Assembly: GCF_042453785.1 (NCBI RefSeq)
Contig: NC_091667.1
Coordinates: forward strand, 32,914,001-32,978,000
Direction of reading: 5' to 3'
DNA length: 64,000 nt
Source of the DNA: Malus domestica
Taxonomy: Eukaryota; Streptophyta; Magnoliopsida; Rosales; Rosaceae
Shown: positions 47,732-57,819 of the stretch, one piece after another
Numbering within the stretch: the first letter of the stretch is position 1
Layout of the letters: every line of letters starts with the position of its first letter
The notes under the pieces: model-generated
Told to the model about the DNA's origin: nothing
The model's database searches: none
Seen by the model: the letters and a program-made list of their open reading frames with translations, nothing else
Translations under genes and position numbers: made by a program

Positions 47732-48385
47732 TTGTGGGATAGTGCAGAAGAAAGTGATGGATAGTGGGGGCATCCGTTACAGAGCCGTTGTGAAAGTTTG
47801 ACGCGTGTACAACGCTCACAAAGATAATCGGCATCCACGTCGACTACACGCTATATCACAGAGCTCCACCCCAACCCCCCAATTTCCAGGTAATCAAATT
47901 TCAAACCCAATTTTTGATTGGGAATTAAATTTCAAAATTGGGAGATTATATTACCTGAAAAAAGAAACAATTTTCAGGGGTTTTGGGTACACTGCTGATA
48001 AACACATGGATACGAAGCTCTGTTTTGAAGCAATCGATCGGTCACTACGCCACATGCGGCGGCCTTCAATTGCGTATTGTGATTGTGTCGCGAGGGAGAG
48101 GTACGTATCTCTACATGTGGAATACATTTGTTACCTGTCTTTTCGTTCGGGTTTGGCTGGTTTCAATTGCTTTGTGCTTGTGCAGAAACCGTGAAGATAT
48201 TGCTATCCATGTCAATTCCCGTTGCTAACTTGCTAATGCCACCGGTGCTCCTCCAATTTGGATGAAAGGTACTTTGCTTTCCTTTTATCTTAACTTTTCT
48301 ATATCTGCAATTTCGTTGCAAATGAGTCTCCTGGTGGTCCTCCTGACGATCCTTACATTCTCAGCTCCTTAAGCAACAGCCTCAG
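47732..48385. other. TNL1 3' flank shared with the TNL2 3' flank
   Basis: The segment near 48009-48103 (AAGCAATCGATCGGTCACTA, then GCGGCGGCCTTCAATTGC) matches 56368-56457 behind the second TNL, and ATCGGCATCCA occurs in both flanks. This supports a duplication block that includes TNL and its flank. No gene is recognised in this stretch. Confidence 0.6.
48265..48307. repeat. Direct repeat flanking the TM9SF remnant, left copy
   Basis: AAAGGTACTTTGCTTTCC followed by TTTTATCTTAACTTTTCTATATCTG; the second copy is at 50319-50361 with two or three differences. Confidence 0.8.
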
Positions 48386-50310
48386 CAGGCGATCACAGCT
48401 ACAATGTAGGAGATCTGCCCCCTTCTTCGTGAACAAAGTTGGCCTCTTGAACAACCCCAGGTACCCTTATCTTCCTCACCGCCGATTGAATACAAATTGT
48501 TTAAATTCTGTAAATTTTTTTAGAGGAAAACGCTAACAGTTTTAAGTTCTTGCTTCATATGGTCTCCTAAAACTCCTTTTTTGTTTTCGTTTACTTCCCA
48601 ATTTTCAGAAACAGTGAATTTGAAGATGGATTAAGAAACCATTTGAATGGTGCACAACAAACTGATTTTGTAGCGTTTGATCAAAACAAAGTTTGAAAAG
48701 CAAAAAATCTGATGATATGTTTAACTTTTTCCTTACATTCTTTATGTAGTGCAAATTTTTGTGATATTTAATGATGAAAAACTCATTGTTCTGATATTGC
48801 ATCGTATGTACTTGCAGAAAACCTGGGCACAAGTTACAACTAATTATTGATATAAGGTTTCAGTTACTTCTTCGACTAAGCAATACAAAGCTGGAGAGAG
48901 CCTGTGTCCGAAGAAGCTTAAAGTTGTTGAAGTTGTGAAGTTCAGGGATGTTATCAGTAATGAATTTTACTTCCAGATGTATTGTGATGATCTTCCAGTC
49001 TAGGGGTACATCCGAAAAGTTGAAGATGAGAGCTGGGAAAAAGGGACCAAGTATTATCTGTTCACACATTTTCTTTTTGATGTTCTTTACAATGGAAACC
49101 AAGTAATAGAAATACATGCTTTTAGTGATCCAAATCATGCTGTTGATGTAACAGAAGATATTGATATTGACGTTGAGTTCACTTATTCGGTTAACTGGAA
49201 AGCCACATCAACTCAGTTCCAGAACAGGATGGACAAGTACTCAAAGGCTTCATTAATGCCAGTCCGCCAGAAAATTCATTGGTTGTCATTCATTATTATC
49301 ATCATTGTGCTTTTGATGGGATTGCTTGCTTTGCTCATAGTACGCCGCCTCAAGAATGAGATGAAAAAGTAAAACATTATTCACAATCTTGTCCAACTAC
49401 ATTATATTTTTACTTGGTCAGCCTAGTGTAATTAATCTTGTCATAGGTTCTCAAACAGTGACGAAGAAGAAGACAAGGAGGTTGGCTGGAAATACATTCA
49501 TGGTGATGTTTTCAGATATCCCCCAAACATGTCATTGTTTTGTGCTGTCTTGGGCGTGGGTACCCAACTGCTTGCCATGTAAGCTAATTTATCATTCTTC
49601 AGTCACTTCTCTTCTTGTTTCATAGCTTTATGTTCTGTAGATAGCATGGTGACAGATATTTTACTCTGTTTTTACCTTGAAGGGAACACCTATAGAACAG
49701 AGGGACATCATAGCCTCTGTAAATGTTGAACACCTACACATAATTTCATGTGCACATAAGATGTAGGACTATAAGAGCAGTTAGGCAGACAAGAAGATAT
49801 TTGGACTCACTCCATCCTTTGGCATCCCCCAGAAGGTGCCTTGGAAACACTCCAAGGTTAATGTGCCTACACACTAGCAGAAAATCCAAGATTTCTTTCC
49901 ACTAACACTGATTTTGAAAGCTAACAAGCTAGCCCCTTTTAGGCTAATTGGTACATGAATCTTGAAAGATCTACATTAATATACTTAGGAATTCTAAAGA
50001 CTAATTTATGATACTTACTGCATTAATATTGCAACTCAAAGACATTGAACTTGCAGACTATGTGTAAACTGCACTTATTACAGAAGAGACCAGTAATACT
50101 CTAATTTATTGAATTTTGAACTTGGCTCCTCCATTGGTGTATGAATCTCGAGTAGAATATTGTGATTATTCAGTACTGTTTAAAAAAAAATGCAGACTCT
50201 ATGAGTGTCAACTTTTAAACTTTGTTTTAGTTTTAACTTTGACTTTTTTTTAAATCTTCAGGCTGTTTATCTTATTTTTGCTAGCATTTTTTGGAGTCCT
50301 ATATCTGAAT
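48386..50310 (+). pseudogene. Transmembrane 9 superfamily (nonaspanin) pseudogene
   Basis: TM9SF proteins are nine-span Golgi/endosome membrane proteins. Recognisable pieces in order: near 48391-48461 a one-base-shifted version of the N-terminal NVGDLPPFFVNKVG region; near 48940-49371 a long stretch reading FRDVISNEFYFQMYCDDLPV, then an in-frame TAG, then GYIRKVEDESW, HFLFDVLYNGNQVIEIHAFS, FTYSVNWKATSTQFQNRMDK and a first membrane span; near 49446-49578 [20 protein letters not shown] to GVGTQLLAM with splice-like borders; near 50263-50310 FILFLLAFFGVLY. The rest of the membrane domain is missing. One nonsense codon, one frameshift and the truncation make it non-functional. Retained introns argue for a segmental copy, not a processed one. 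Confidence 0.85.
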
Positions 50311-51040
50311 TTGGGTAAAAGGTACTTTGCATTTCCTTTTATCTTAACATTTCTATATCTGAATTTGTGTACATGACTATATTAGTCTAGATTAGATTGC
50401 TTTTTTGGCGTTAGTGGGGTATAATGACGGGTTTTTCAATCTAGTCGTATGTATCATCAGCACAATCTGCATTCATCAGTAGCTTAGGTAGTTACAAAAT
50501 TTTGAACACCTTTTCCTGTGGAGGAAATCAAAGAGAAATGAAGCCTTTCTCGCTGAGTGAAACCATGGTATTCAATACATCAAACAAGAGCTGCTACACA
50601 GCCTTTCTCGTTTGTTGGTTTTCTTAGCCAGTTAGCGAGTCTAGATTTCATGTGTTACTCACACGTTTGTCTAGCCAATTTCTCCAGTTATTGGTAGGGG
50701 ACATTTGTTAACAAAGCTTGACCGACTTTCCTCGACTCATCCCCAAATACTCAAAGTCCCCTCAGCGACCAATGTCTGTCTCTCACAGTCACTCACAGTC
50801 ACTCACAATTCCACCGAATGAATAAGTTGCCACGACTCAATCCACTGCAAGCACACCTCAACGCCCCAAACCCTCTCTCACTATGAACTCCAGAGTTTCA
50901 CTTTTACTTTTTTGGAATTGAAGTGCAGTTCACTTCTTTGGAGTTGTTCTTTTATCTATTATTGTTTTGAAATGAATGAAGAGAGGAGGTTGATGTTGTA
51001 TATTTGAAGCAATTCAACTTGCCCTGATCACACCTCCTTG
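49579..51040. other. Remnant-rich stretch between TM9SF and subtilase fragments
   Basis: Apart from the last TM9SF piece and the direct repeat, no gene is recognised. TCTCACAGTCACTCACAGTCACTCACA near 50782-50808 is a small tandem repeat of 9-10 bp. Confidence 0.45.
50319..50361. repeat. Direct repeat flanking the TM9SF remnant, right copy
   Basis: Counterpart of 48265-48307. Confidence 0.8.
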
Positions 51041-51469
51041 TGTTTGGAAGGAACTTCAGATTGCAGCGTTGTTACCGGGAAGATTGTGATTTGTGACTGG
51101 TATTAGACCCAGAGTGCAGGAGGGACAGGTGGGACAGGTGGTGAAAGATGCAGGAGCCATTGGTCTGATTTTGGCATTCACAGCTGCTAATGCAGAACGA
51201 ATGTCTGTTTTGACTCTTCAAACAACTGTCGCTGATGTTGGCTCTGCGGTTTCGAATTACCACACCATAGTTTCACAGTCCAGAGGTGCTTATGTGAAAG
51301 TCGAGCCTCAGACGTTTAACTTCACCAGAGCAAACGAAAAGCTTTCTCATAAGATCACCTTACCATGAAATCCCGGCAGGCGGTTCCAGAATTTGGAGGA
51401 TTGGTGTGGAAGGATGGAGTGCAAGGGGTGAGAAGCTCTGTTGTTGTAGTTTGGCTACCTCCACTGTGA
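51041..51469 (+). pseudogene. Subtilisin-like protease fragment (PA and C-terminal parts)
   Basis: Plant subtilases are secreted serine proteases. The stretch begins with PA-domain sequence (CLEGTSDCSVVTGKIVICD), passes a frame change at GTATTAG, continues GIRPRVQEGQVGQVVKDAGA and LILAFTAANAERMS, then jumps to the C-terminal fibronectin-like domain (VKVEPQTFNFTRANEKLSHK, then after a frame change KSRQAVPEFGGLVWKDGV) and ends WLPPL followed by TGA at 51467-51469. The whole catalytic part with His and Ser is absent, so this is a deleted remnant. It lies directly upstream of the decayed TNL2. Confidence 0.85.
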
Positions 51470-52341
51470 ATCATGCACTGGAGTTTATTTTTTCTTTTTG
51501 GCATGATTTAATTTCAATGTATATTTATATTAATTATTCATGCTTTTTATTCTGTCCGAGCATTTCAGTCCTTGCATTACATGAGCTAGTCAATCATCGC
51601 TTACAGAGTACTTTCTGCGATCAATCCCGTGCATGCGAATGGCTGCTGCTGCCGCTTCTTCGTCTTCATCCGACAGTCATTGGAAGTACGATGTGTTCCT
51701 GAATTTTAGAGGACTCGAGGCTGCTGCTTCTTCTTCGTCGGCCATCTCAACAAAGCTCTGGATCAGAAAGCAATCAACACCCTTATCGACGCCGAAGAGC
51801 TTCAAAAGGCAACGACCTTTCGGAGCTCCTGGCAGCTATTAGCTACTCAGGCTTTTGACCCTAGTTTTTTTTTCCGAAAACTATGCTTCTTTGACGTGGT
51901 GCTTGAAAGAACTTGTCCAGATAATGGAATGCGTGGATGCACACAAGCAGATAGTGGTTCCTGTTTTATACGGAGTCGATCCATACGGTTGGGATTCGAA
52001 AAATTATAAGTTTAATTTTTTTCACATGCACTTGCTGTTAAAGTATTTTTACTGTAGAAATATCATAACTTGAAAGTGTTCATTTTCTTTATCAAGATTA
52101 GCTGGAGATTGTTAATTACCTATATGTATCGAACAAATCAACGATTTTGGTCACTTCTAACATCCTTAAATTTAAATGGCTAATGTTCACCAATTTGATT
52201 GATTCACCAATTTGGCGAAATATATGCTCAAGAACATGAACAATTCAGATTATGAAATTTGTGCGGTTAAAGTATGTTAATTTCAATTTGCAAGCAAGTG
52301 AACATGCATTCCTTTGACTCTTTTGGGCTTGTTATAAAACA

Positions 52342-53275
52342 TAGGGGTGGGTTCGGTTTAAATCGGTTCGGTTTTTTGCCAAAACCGAAACCAAACCGAA
52401 ATTTCGGTTCGGTTTTTTGCCAAAACCGAAACCAAACCGAAATTTCGGTTCGGTTCGGTTCGGTTCAATTTTTTTTCGGTTTTTTTCGGTTCGGTTTCGG
52501 TTTTTTGTTTTTATTTTTTTTTTAAAAAATGAAAAACATTGAAATTTTAAATTTTAACATATCCAACACAATCATAACATAAACATTCTAACTAGAATCA
52601 AAGACAATGAAAATAAACATTTAAAGTTGAACTAAAATCATCAATCAAGTCTTTCAAAGTCCAAACTAACAACCTCACAACACAAAAATCACACAAAAAT
52701 CGTATAAATGACTTAGAAAAGTTAAATTGTATGATGTTGTTCAAAGATCAGTGTTGTTTGCTTGTAACTGCATGTTGACAACTTGATTAGTAAAGGTAAT
52801 GCGTGGGTGGATTTATTTAGTGTGTGTTGGATTCTTTTCCATCACAAATTACCCAAGTAATCTACTCGAAATAAATGTTTATGGATTATGTTACATGTTA
52901 TATGAGAGTAGATTTGGAAAAGAAAGCTGGCGCAGAAGTAGACAGTGCTATGGAGATGGATGTAGGTATTTCGGGAAGAGGTTTGGTTCCGGAACCTTAT
53001 ATGGGGGAGAAATAATAGGTTAGGGTTTAGAGTTTTTATAGGCCTTTTTAAATATTTTGAGCTTAAAGTTTGGCAACACATTGGGTTAGCACATTTTAAC
53101 TTACAAATTGGGTTTAGAAAATAATACCTAAAACAAATAATTAAATAAAAAAATTAATTTAATTAATTCGGTTTGGTTCGGTTTCTAGATCACTAAAACC
53201 GAACCGAACCAAAAGAATTCGGTTCGGTTTGGTTTTCGGTTTTTTTCGGTTTTCGGTTTTTTGAACCCACCCCTA
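52342..53275. mobile_element. Non-autonomous hAT element inside TNL2
   Basis: A 934-bp element with termini TAGGGGTGGGTTC and GAACCCACCCCTA, a typical hAT inverted end, flanked by a perfect 8-bp target duplication ATAAAACA (52334-52341 and 53276-53283). The 8-bp duplication is the hAT hallmark. Sub-terminal regions are packed with CGGTTCGGTT/AACCGAACCG in both orientations, possible transposase binding repeats. No transposase is encoded. Confidence 0.92.
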
Positions 53276-53625
53276 ATAAAACATAGGTTTGATAATTCTA
53301 TAACTTCACAGGGATGATGCCAATTTGAAGCTTTGACTCTTTTATGATGAAATCGCTTGTCAATTTGAAGCTTGCTGCTTTCTCGAAAATGTCAAGGAAG
53401 GCTTCTCAGATAATGGTGATGTAAATCGCTTCAGATAACCACTCCTTTGCTAGGCAGCGTTTGGAATGGCCGAGAGCGGACCTTTTTGGGATCTACGTGA
53501 GAAAAGGTTTTAGCACCAGTGTATCCATGCATGAACTGCTTCTTTCTTAATGATGTTGAAAAATAATCCCAAATTGAAGCCTTACTTGGAAAGCAGCATT
53601 CATTTGGTGGTGGAAATCAGGTCAT

Positions 53626-54066
53626 TGTTGAATTTGAGGCCGAATTACATTGGGCCTTTGCGTTTGATAAGCCCAGTAGCCCAAAATTAGTTGGGTGTTT
53701 AATGGCCCATGTGAAAGCCCACAATTGGGGCATGTGATTAGCTTTGTGTTTTGTATAAAGAGGAAATTAATCACTGTATTTCCTTCTCTATTTGTTTCTT
53801 TGGTGTGTGAGAGTTATTGGGTGTATTGGGATTTTGGATTGTGAGATTGCCAAACACTTTGTAAACACTCTCATTTCCATTTGGTTTATAGTGGATTATT
53901 GGTGAGCTCCTACAGCTCCGAGGACGTACTCCAGTTACACTGACTGTTAAGGAACCTCGTTAAATCTTGGTGTCTTTTCAATTTTATTCTTGTATTTTAT
54001 TTGGTATATTTCCTATCAGTTAGCTTGAGTTGGTTTCCAATTCGTTTGGTCTATTCGTGCACAACA
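53626..54066 (+). mobile_element. Solo LTR inserted in the TNL2 NBS region
   Basis: A 441-bp block starting TGTTGAATTTGAGGCC and ending GTGCACAACA (TGTTG...CAACA ends) interrupts the NBS sequence exactly between a GGTGGTGGAAATCAG (RNBS-B start) and ATTATAACAACTAGAGAT. In TNL1 the two halves are contiguous (GGTGGTGGAAGTAGAATTAT). It contains TTGTATAAAGAGG and CTCATTTCC-type LTR sequence. The flanks (GTCAT, ATTAT) no longer form a clean 5-bp duplication. Confidence 0.8.
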
Positions 54067-54848
54067 ATTATAACAACTAGAGATATGCAATTACTAAGTG
54101 GAGTTGATGCTGTAATTGTATATAAGCCCAAAAACTTAAGTGAGTCAGAAGCTTTTGAACTCTTCAAGCAGTATGCCTTGAACAAACCAACCCACAAGAG
54201 ATTATGATTGTCTATCGAGGCTTCCCATAAACATGTTCTTGGCGTGCTTGTAGCACTTAAAATCTTGGGAGCTTTGCATGTTTCTTTAAAGGGATGGAGA
54301 AAGACTATGTAACTAAAATTCTTGATAGCTGTGGCTTTTATCCCCATAGTAGATTAGGAGTACTAGTTAACAGAACTCTCATCACCATCTCGGATTACAA
54401 CGATACGCTTGAAATGCATGATTTACTACAAGAAATTGGGTTGGAAATAGTTTGCCAAGAATCTAATAGAGGGTTTGGAAGATGAAGTAAGTTATGAATT
54501 GATGACGATGTTCATCATGCATTAACTCAAAATACGGCGAGATATATTCATTATCTCTTCTTTTTAAGTATGTGATATTGAGTAGAAAGCTTAAGTATGA
54601 CAAAAATCAAATTCTGAATATTTTCACTCGCTGAATTTTCATTGTTGGATTATACAGGATACAAAAGCAGTTGAAGGCATTGCAACCGATCCATGGTAAA
54701 CGCATCATGGGAGGATCGTTCAAGGGTGTAGCTCGGAATGTTCCCAAAAAGAAACAGTCAGCTTGGCCTAAAGTCGATTAACATCAACGTGTACAATTCC
54801 CCAAAAAAAAAGGGTAAAAAAAATTTGATATCTTTATTAATAAAAGAA

Positions 54849-54996
54849 GGGGTGTGCTATCCACACATCCCAAATTACTTCTCACACACTCTTATTAATT
54901 TATATCCGTTGATCTTCTTCAATTCATCCGATCTGACGGGCGAAAATTAGAAATGTGTGTGAGAAGTAAAATGGGGTGTGTGGATATCACACTCCT
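54849..54996. mobile_element. 148-bp MITE in TNL2
   Basis: Terminal inverted repeats of about 40 bp (GGGGTGTGCTATCCACACAT on the left; the right end reads ATGGGGTGTGTGGATATCAC on the same strand), flanked by AAAAGAA (54842-54848 and 54997-55003). Confidence 0.8.
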
Positions 54997-55051
54997 AAAA
55001 GAAATGTGAAGTGAGCAACTAATCAAGTGGCTGTGTACTAAAAAAATTAGA

Positions 55052-55172
55052 GAGTTTTAACGGAAAAACCCGCAGTATTGTTCACTTTAAGGAAAAACCA
55101 TATTTTTACACTAAAAAGTCAAATTTGATACTATTCACTTTACCATTTATTTTGTCTTTATCGTTAAAACTC
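55052..55172. mobile_element. Short MITE-like element, ends GAGTTTTAACG
   Basis: GAGTTTTAACG at 55052-55062 and CGTTAAAACTC at 55162-55172 are perfect inverted ends, with related TTCACTTTAAGG/TTCACTTTACCA sequence inside. Target duplication not resolved. Confidence 0.6.
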
Positions 55173-55362
55173 AAAATTTTCAAGCTATTTTCATTAATTT
55201 TCTTAAAAAACTAAAGAATCCAATCATTTTGCAATAATTTGCAAATACATGTATCAACCAATTAATTAGTTGTCTAATAAATCTTAATTATTTCCCTCCA
55301 TATTATTATATTATGTTTACTAGTTGGGACTTCAAATTTACAGGAGCAGGATAATTTCATGC

Positions 55363-55555
55363 GAACCCAGATCCTCTCCGGATATAATGATTTTGAGTTT
55401 AAGGATCAAATGATCCGGACCATTGAAATTTGATCAAATGGTTACAAACAGAAGACCCCTTTAAAAATTATAATAATTATAACCGTTGAATCAAATTTCA
55501 ACGGTTCGGATCATTTAATCCTTAGGCTCAGGATCATTAGAGAGCATCTGGATTC
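55363..55555. mobile_element. 193-bp Mutator-like MITE in TNL2
   Basis: Inverted arms of about 85 bp (GAACCCAGATCCTCTC on the left, GAGAGCATCTGGATTC on the right) flanked by a perfect 9-bp duplication ATTTCATGC (55354-55362 and 55556-55564). A 9-bp duplication fits the Mutator superfamily. Confidence 0.88.
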
Positions 55556-56587
55556 ATTTCATGCCAAGTTACCTTTGGGAGATGGACGTTATCGCTAGTG
55601 GGGACACGACGATGCTCCGGAACTAGAATCCAGATCGTTTATTAACCATGATCTCTTCAAAATTCAAAAGCATTGTTTGGTGTGTTTTATACAGATTGGG
55701 GTGCACTTTTTAATTCGTATAGATGGTTTTTTGTACTTTCACATATTTCTCTTCAAAATTCAATTAGTTTGCGTAAATGAAAGTTTGGCTTTTAATTAAT
55801 AAATAGTCACTTAGTATTACAGTTTAGTAGTATTAGATTTGATTCTCGTCAAAGGCGAATCTGAATCACATTATTACTAGTCTTCTAGCCCATCATGAGG
55901 TTAACTTATGATAGAACTATCGGAGCTTAATTTATCTGCGTACAAAATTAAAGAATTACCCTCGTCAATTATTAATATTACGGATTTGCATCGTTTGGAC
56001 CTAGAAGATTGTAAGGAACTTGAGAGTCTTCCGAGCATCAGATTTCAACTTGAATCCCTTAGAAATGTTAATCTTTCTGGTTGTACAAAAGTTGAGCTTC
56101 ATTTGGATGGAACATCTATCGAAGAGCTTTCCCCCTCGATTGAACGGCTTCAGGGGCTTGAGGTATTACATCTGAGAGACTGCAGAATCCTTGTGCATCC
56201 CGGTGGGTGCACAAATCTTTCTGAATTACCTGTCAACTTTGAAGATTTAGTACGCTTGTAGGCTAGTGCAGTAGAAATTGATAATTGGGATACTGACATT
56301 TTGACACGTGTACTATACTCCTAAACATCATCGGCATCCAATCGGTCGGTACGCTGATTGTGGGATACGAAGCTCTGCCTTGAAGCAATCGATCGGTCGT
56401 TGTGCCGCGTGCGGCGGCTTTCAATTGCTTATGTGATTATGTCGCCAGGGAGAGGTACACTGTTGCCTATCTTTTCGTTTGGGTTTGGCAGGTAAACTAA
56501 CAACTCAAACTGTTAAGTTTCCCAACGTCTGCCAAAATACACAGATGTCAAGATTTTAAATCCCTTTGTGCACCATTTATTCTGCTG

Positions 56588-57207
56588 CAGAAAGCCGCCA
56601 AAGAGCGAGGAGAAGAGCAAGAAGAAGTCGAAGAAGGCGAAGGTGGAGCCGGAGGAGGAGGAGGAGAAGCACAAAGAGGATCCTAATGCGGTGTCCAAGT
56701 ATCCGATTTCTGCTGTTGAGGGCCAAATTGAAGGAGAATGGGATCGAGTCCTTGTTTCCTATTCAGGCCATGACATTTGATACCATTTTGGATGGTTTGG
56801 ACTTGGTTGGTCGGGCTCGAACTGGACAGGTGAATTTAATTTACTCAACAAGCACAAATTTTTACTCTGAAACCCCAAATTGTTACCAAAAAGCACAAAG
56901 TTTTATCATTGTTTTGTGGTTTGTTGAATTGGATTGGAATATTTAGCTTATTGATGTGATTTTTGTTCAGTTTCTGAATTGTATGCTCATTCTTTTGCAA
57001 TATTTCAGGGTAAACTCTAGCTTTTGTGTTACTCGTTTTGGAGTCCTTAACAAATGGGCCTGCAAAAGCATTTAGAAAGACTGGTTATGGTAGGCTTCCA
57101 ACTGTTATCGTGCTTTTACCCACCAGGTAATTTGCCGAACAGGTAATTTTAATTTACCCTGGAGTCTGGACCATATGCTTGCAATGGTTTGGCTTTTAGA
57201 GTATCCA
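56588..57207 (+). pseudogene. Truncated second RH7 helicase copy (RH7')
   Basis: Begins inside the Lys/Glu-rich part of RH7 exon 1 ([20 protein letters not shown]) and follows the intact gene through the exon 1 donor, intron 1, exon 2 and part of intron 2 with about 90% or better identity by eye. A frame change after AVSKYPIS, a lost A in exon 2 (GGTAAACTC against GGTAAAACTC) and a changed PTRELAKQ region break it. At 57207 it is cut by the LINE tail of composite element B, at the point matching GAGTATCCA in intron 2 of the intact gene. Confidence 0.93.
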
Positions 57208-57224
57208 ACAACAACAACAACAAA

Positions 57225-57819
57225 GCTTTTTCCCACTAAGTGGGGTCGGCTATATGAATCCTAGAACGCCATTGCGCTCGGTTTTGTGTCATGTCCTCCG
57301 TTAGATCCAAGTACTCTAAGTCTTTTCTTAGGGTCTCTTCCAAAGTTTTCCTAGGTCTTCCTCTACCCCTTCGGCCCTGAACCTCTGTCCCGTAGTCACA
57401 TCTTCGAACCAGAGCGTCAGTAGGCCTTCTTTGCACATGTCTAAACCACTGTAACCGATTTTCTCTTATCTTTCCTTCAATTTCGGCTACTCCTACTTTA
57501 CCCCATATATCCTCATTCCCAATCTTATCCTTTCTCGTGTGCCCACACATCCCACGAAGCATCCTCATCTCCGCTACACCCATTTTGTGTACGTGTTGAT
57601 GCTTCACCGCCTAACATTCTGTGCCATACAACATCGCTGGCCTTATTGCCGTCCTATAAAATTTTCCCTTGAGCTTCAGTGGCCTACGACGGTCACACAA
57701 CACGCCGGATGCACTCTTACACTTCATCCATCCAGCTTGTATTCTATGGTTGAGATCTCCATCTAATTCTCCGTTCTCTTGCAAGATAGATCCTAGGTAG
57801 CGAAAACGGTTGCTTTTTG
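57225..57819 (-). pseudogene. LINE 3' end fragment (element B)
   Basis: Encodes [59 protein letters not shown] and SRIHIADPT on the minus strand, with a frame break near 57608. Counterpart of 24614-25229. Confidence 0.88.

Larger units (their letters stand above)
51639..56261 (+). pseudogene. Second TIR-NBS-LRR gene, decayed (TNL2)
   Basis: Same architecture as TNL1 but broken. The TIR piece opens WKYDVFLNFRG and shifts frame within about 30 codons; near 51855-52010 LVFFSENYASLTWCLKELVQ and VLYGVDPYGWDSKNYKF are joined by an internal deletion. NBS pieces: DEIACQFEACCFLENVKEGF near 53347, IEALLGKQH near 53569, then after a solo LTR TTRDMQLLSGVDAVIVYKPK (54073 on), a frame change, CFFKGMEKDYVTKILDSCGF and MHDLLQEIGLEIVCQES to 54480. 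An LRR piece at 55908-56261 ends LPVNFEDLVRL*, at the same place as TNL1. The P-loop exon part is lost. A hAT-type element, a solo LTR and at least three MITEs lie inside. Confidence 0.9.

Noticed and set aside
47805-48265. Frames of 60-129 codons behind TNL1
   Set aside because: They overlap in several frames and match no family; the segment is shared with the TNL2 flank as DNA, not as a conserved protein.
52345-52520. Telomere-like or satellite repeat
   Set aside because: The CGGTTCGGTT repeats belong to the sub-terminal part of the hAT element and are not telomeric.
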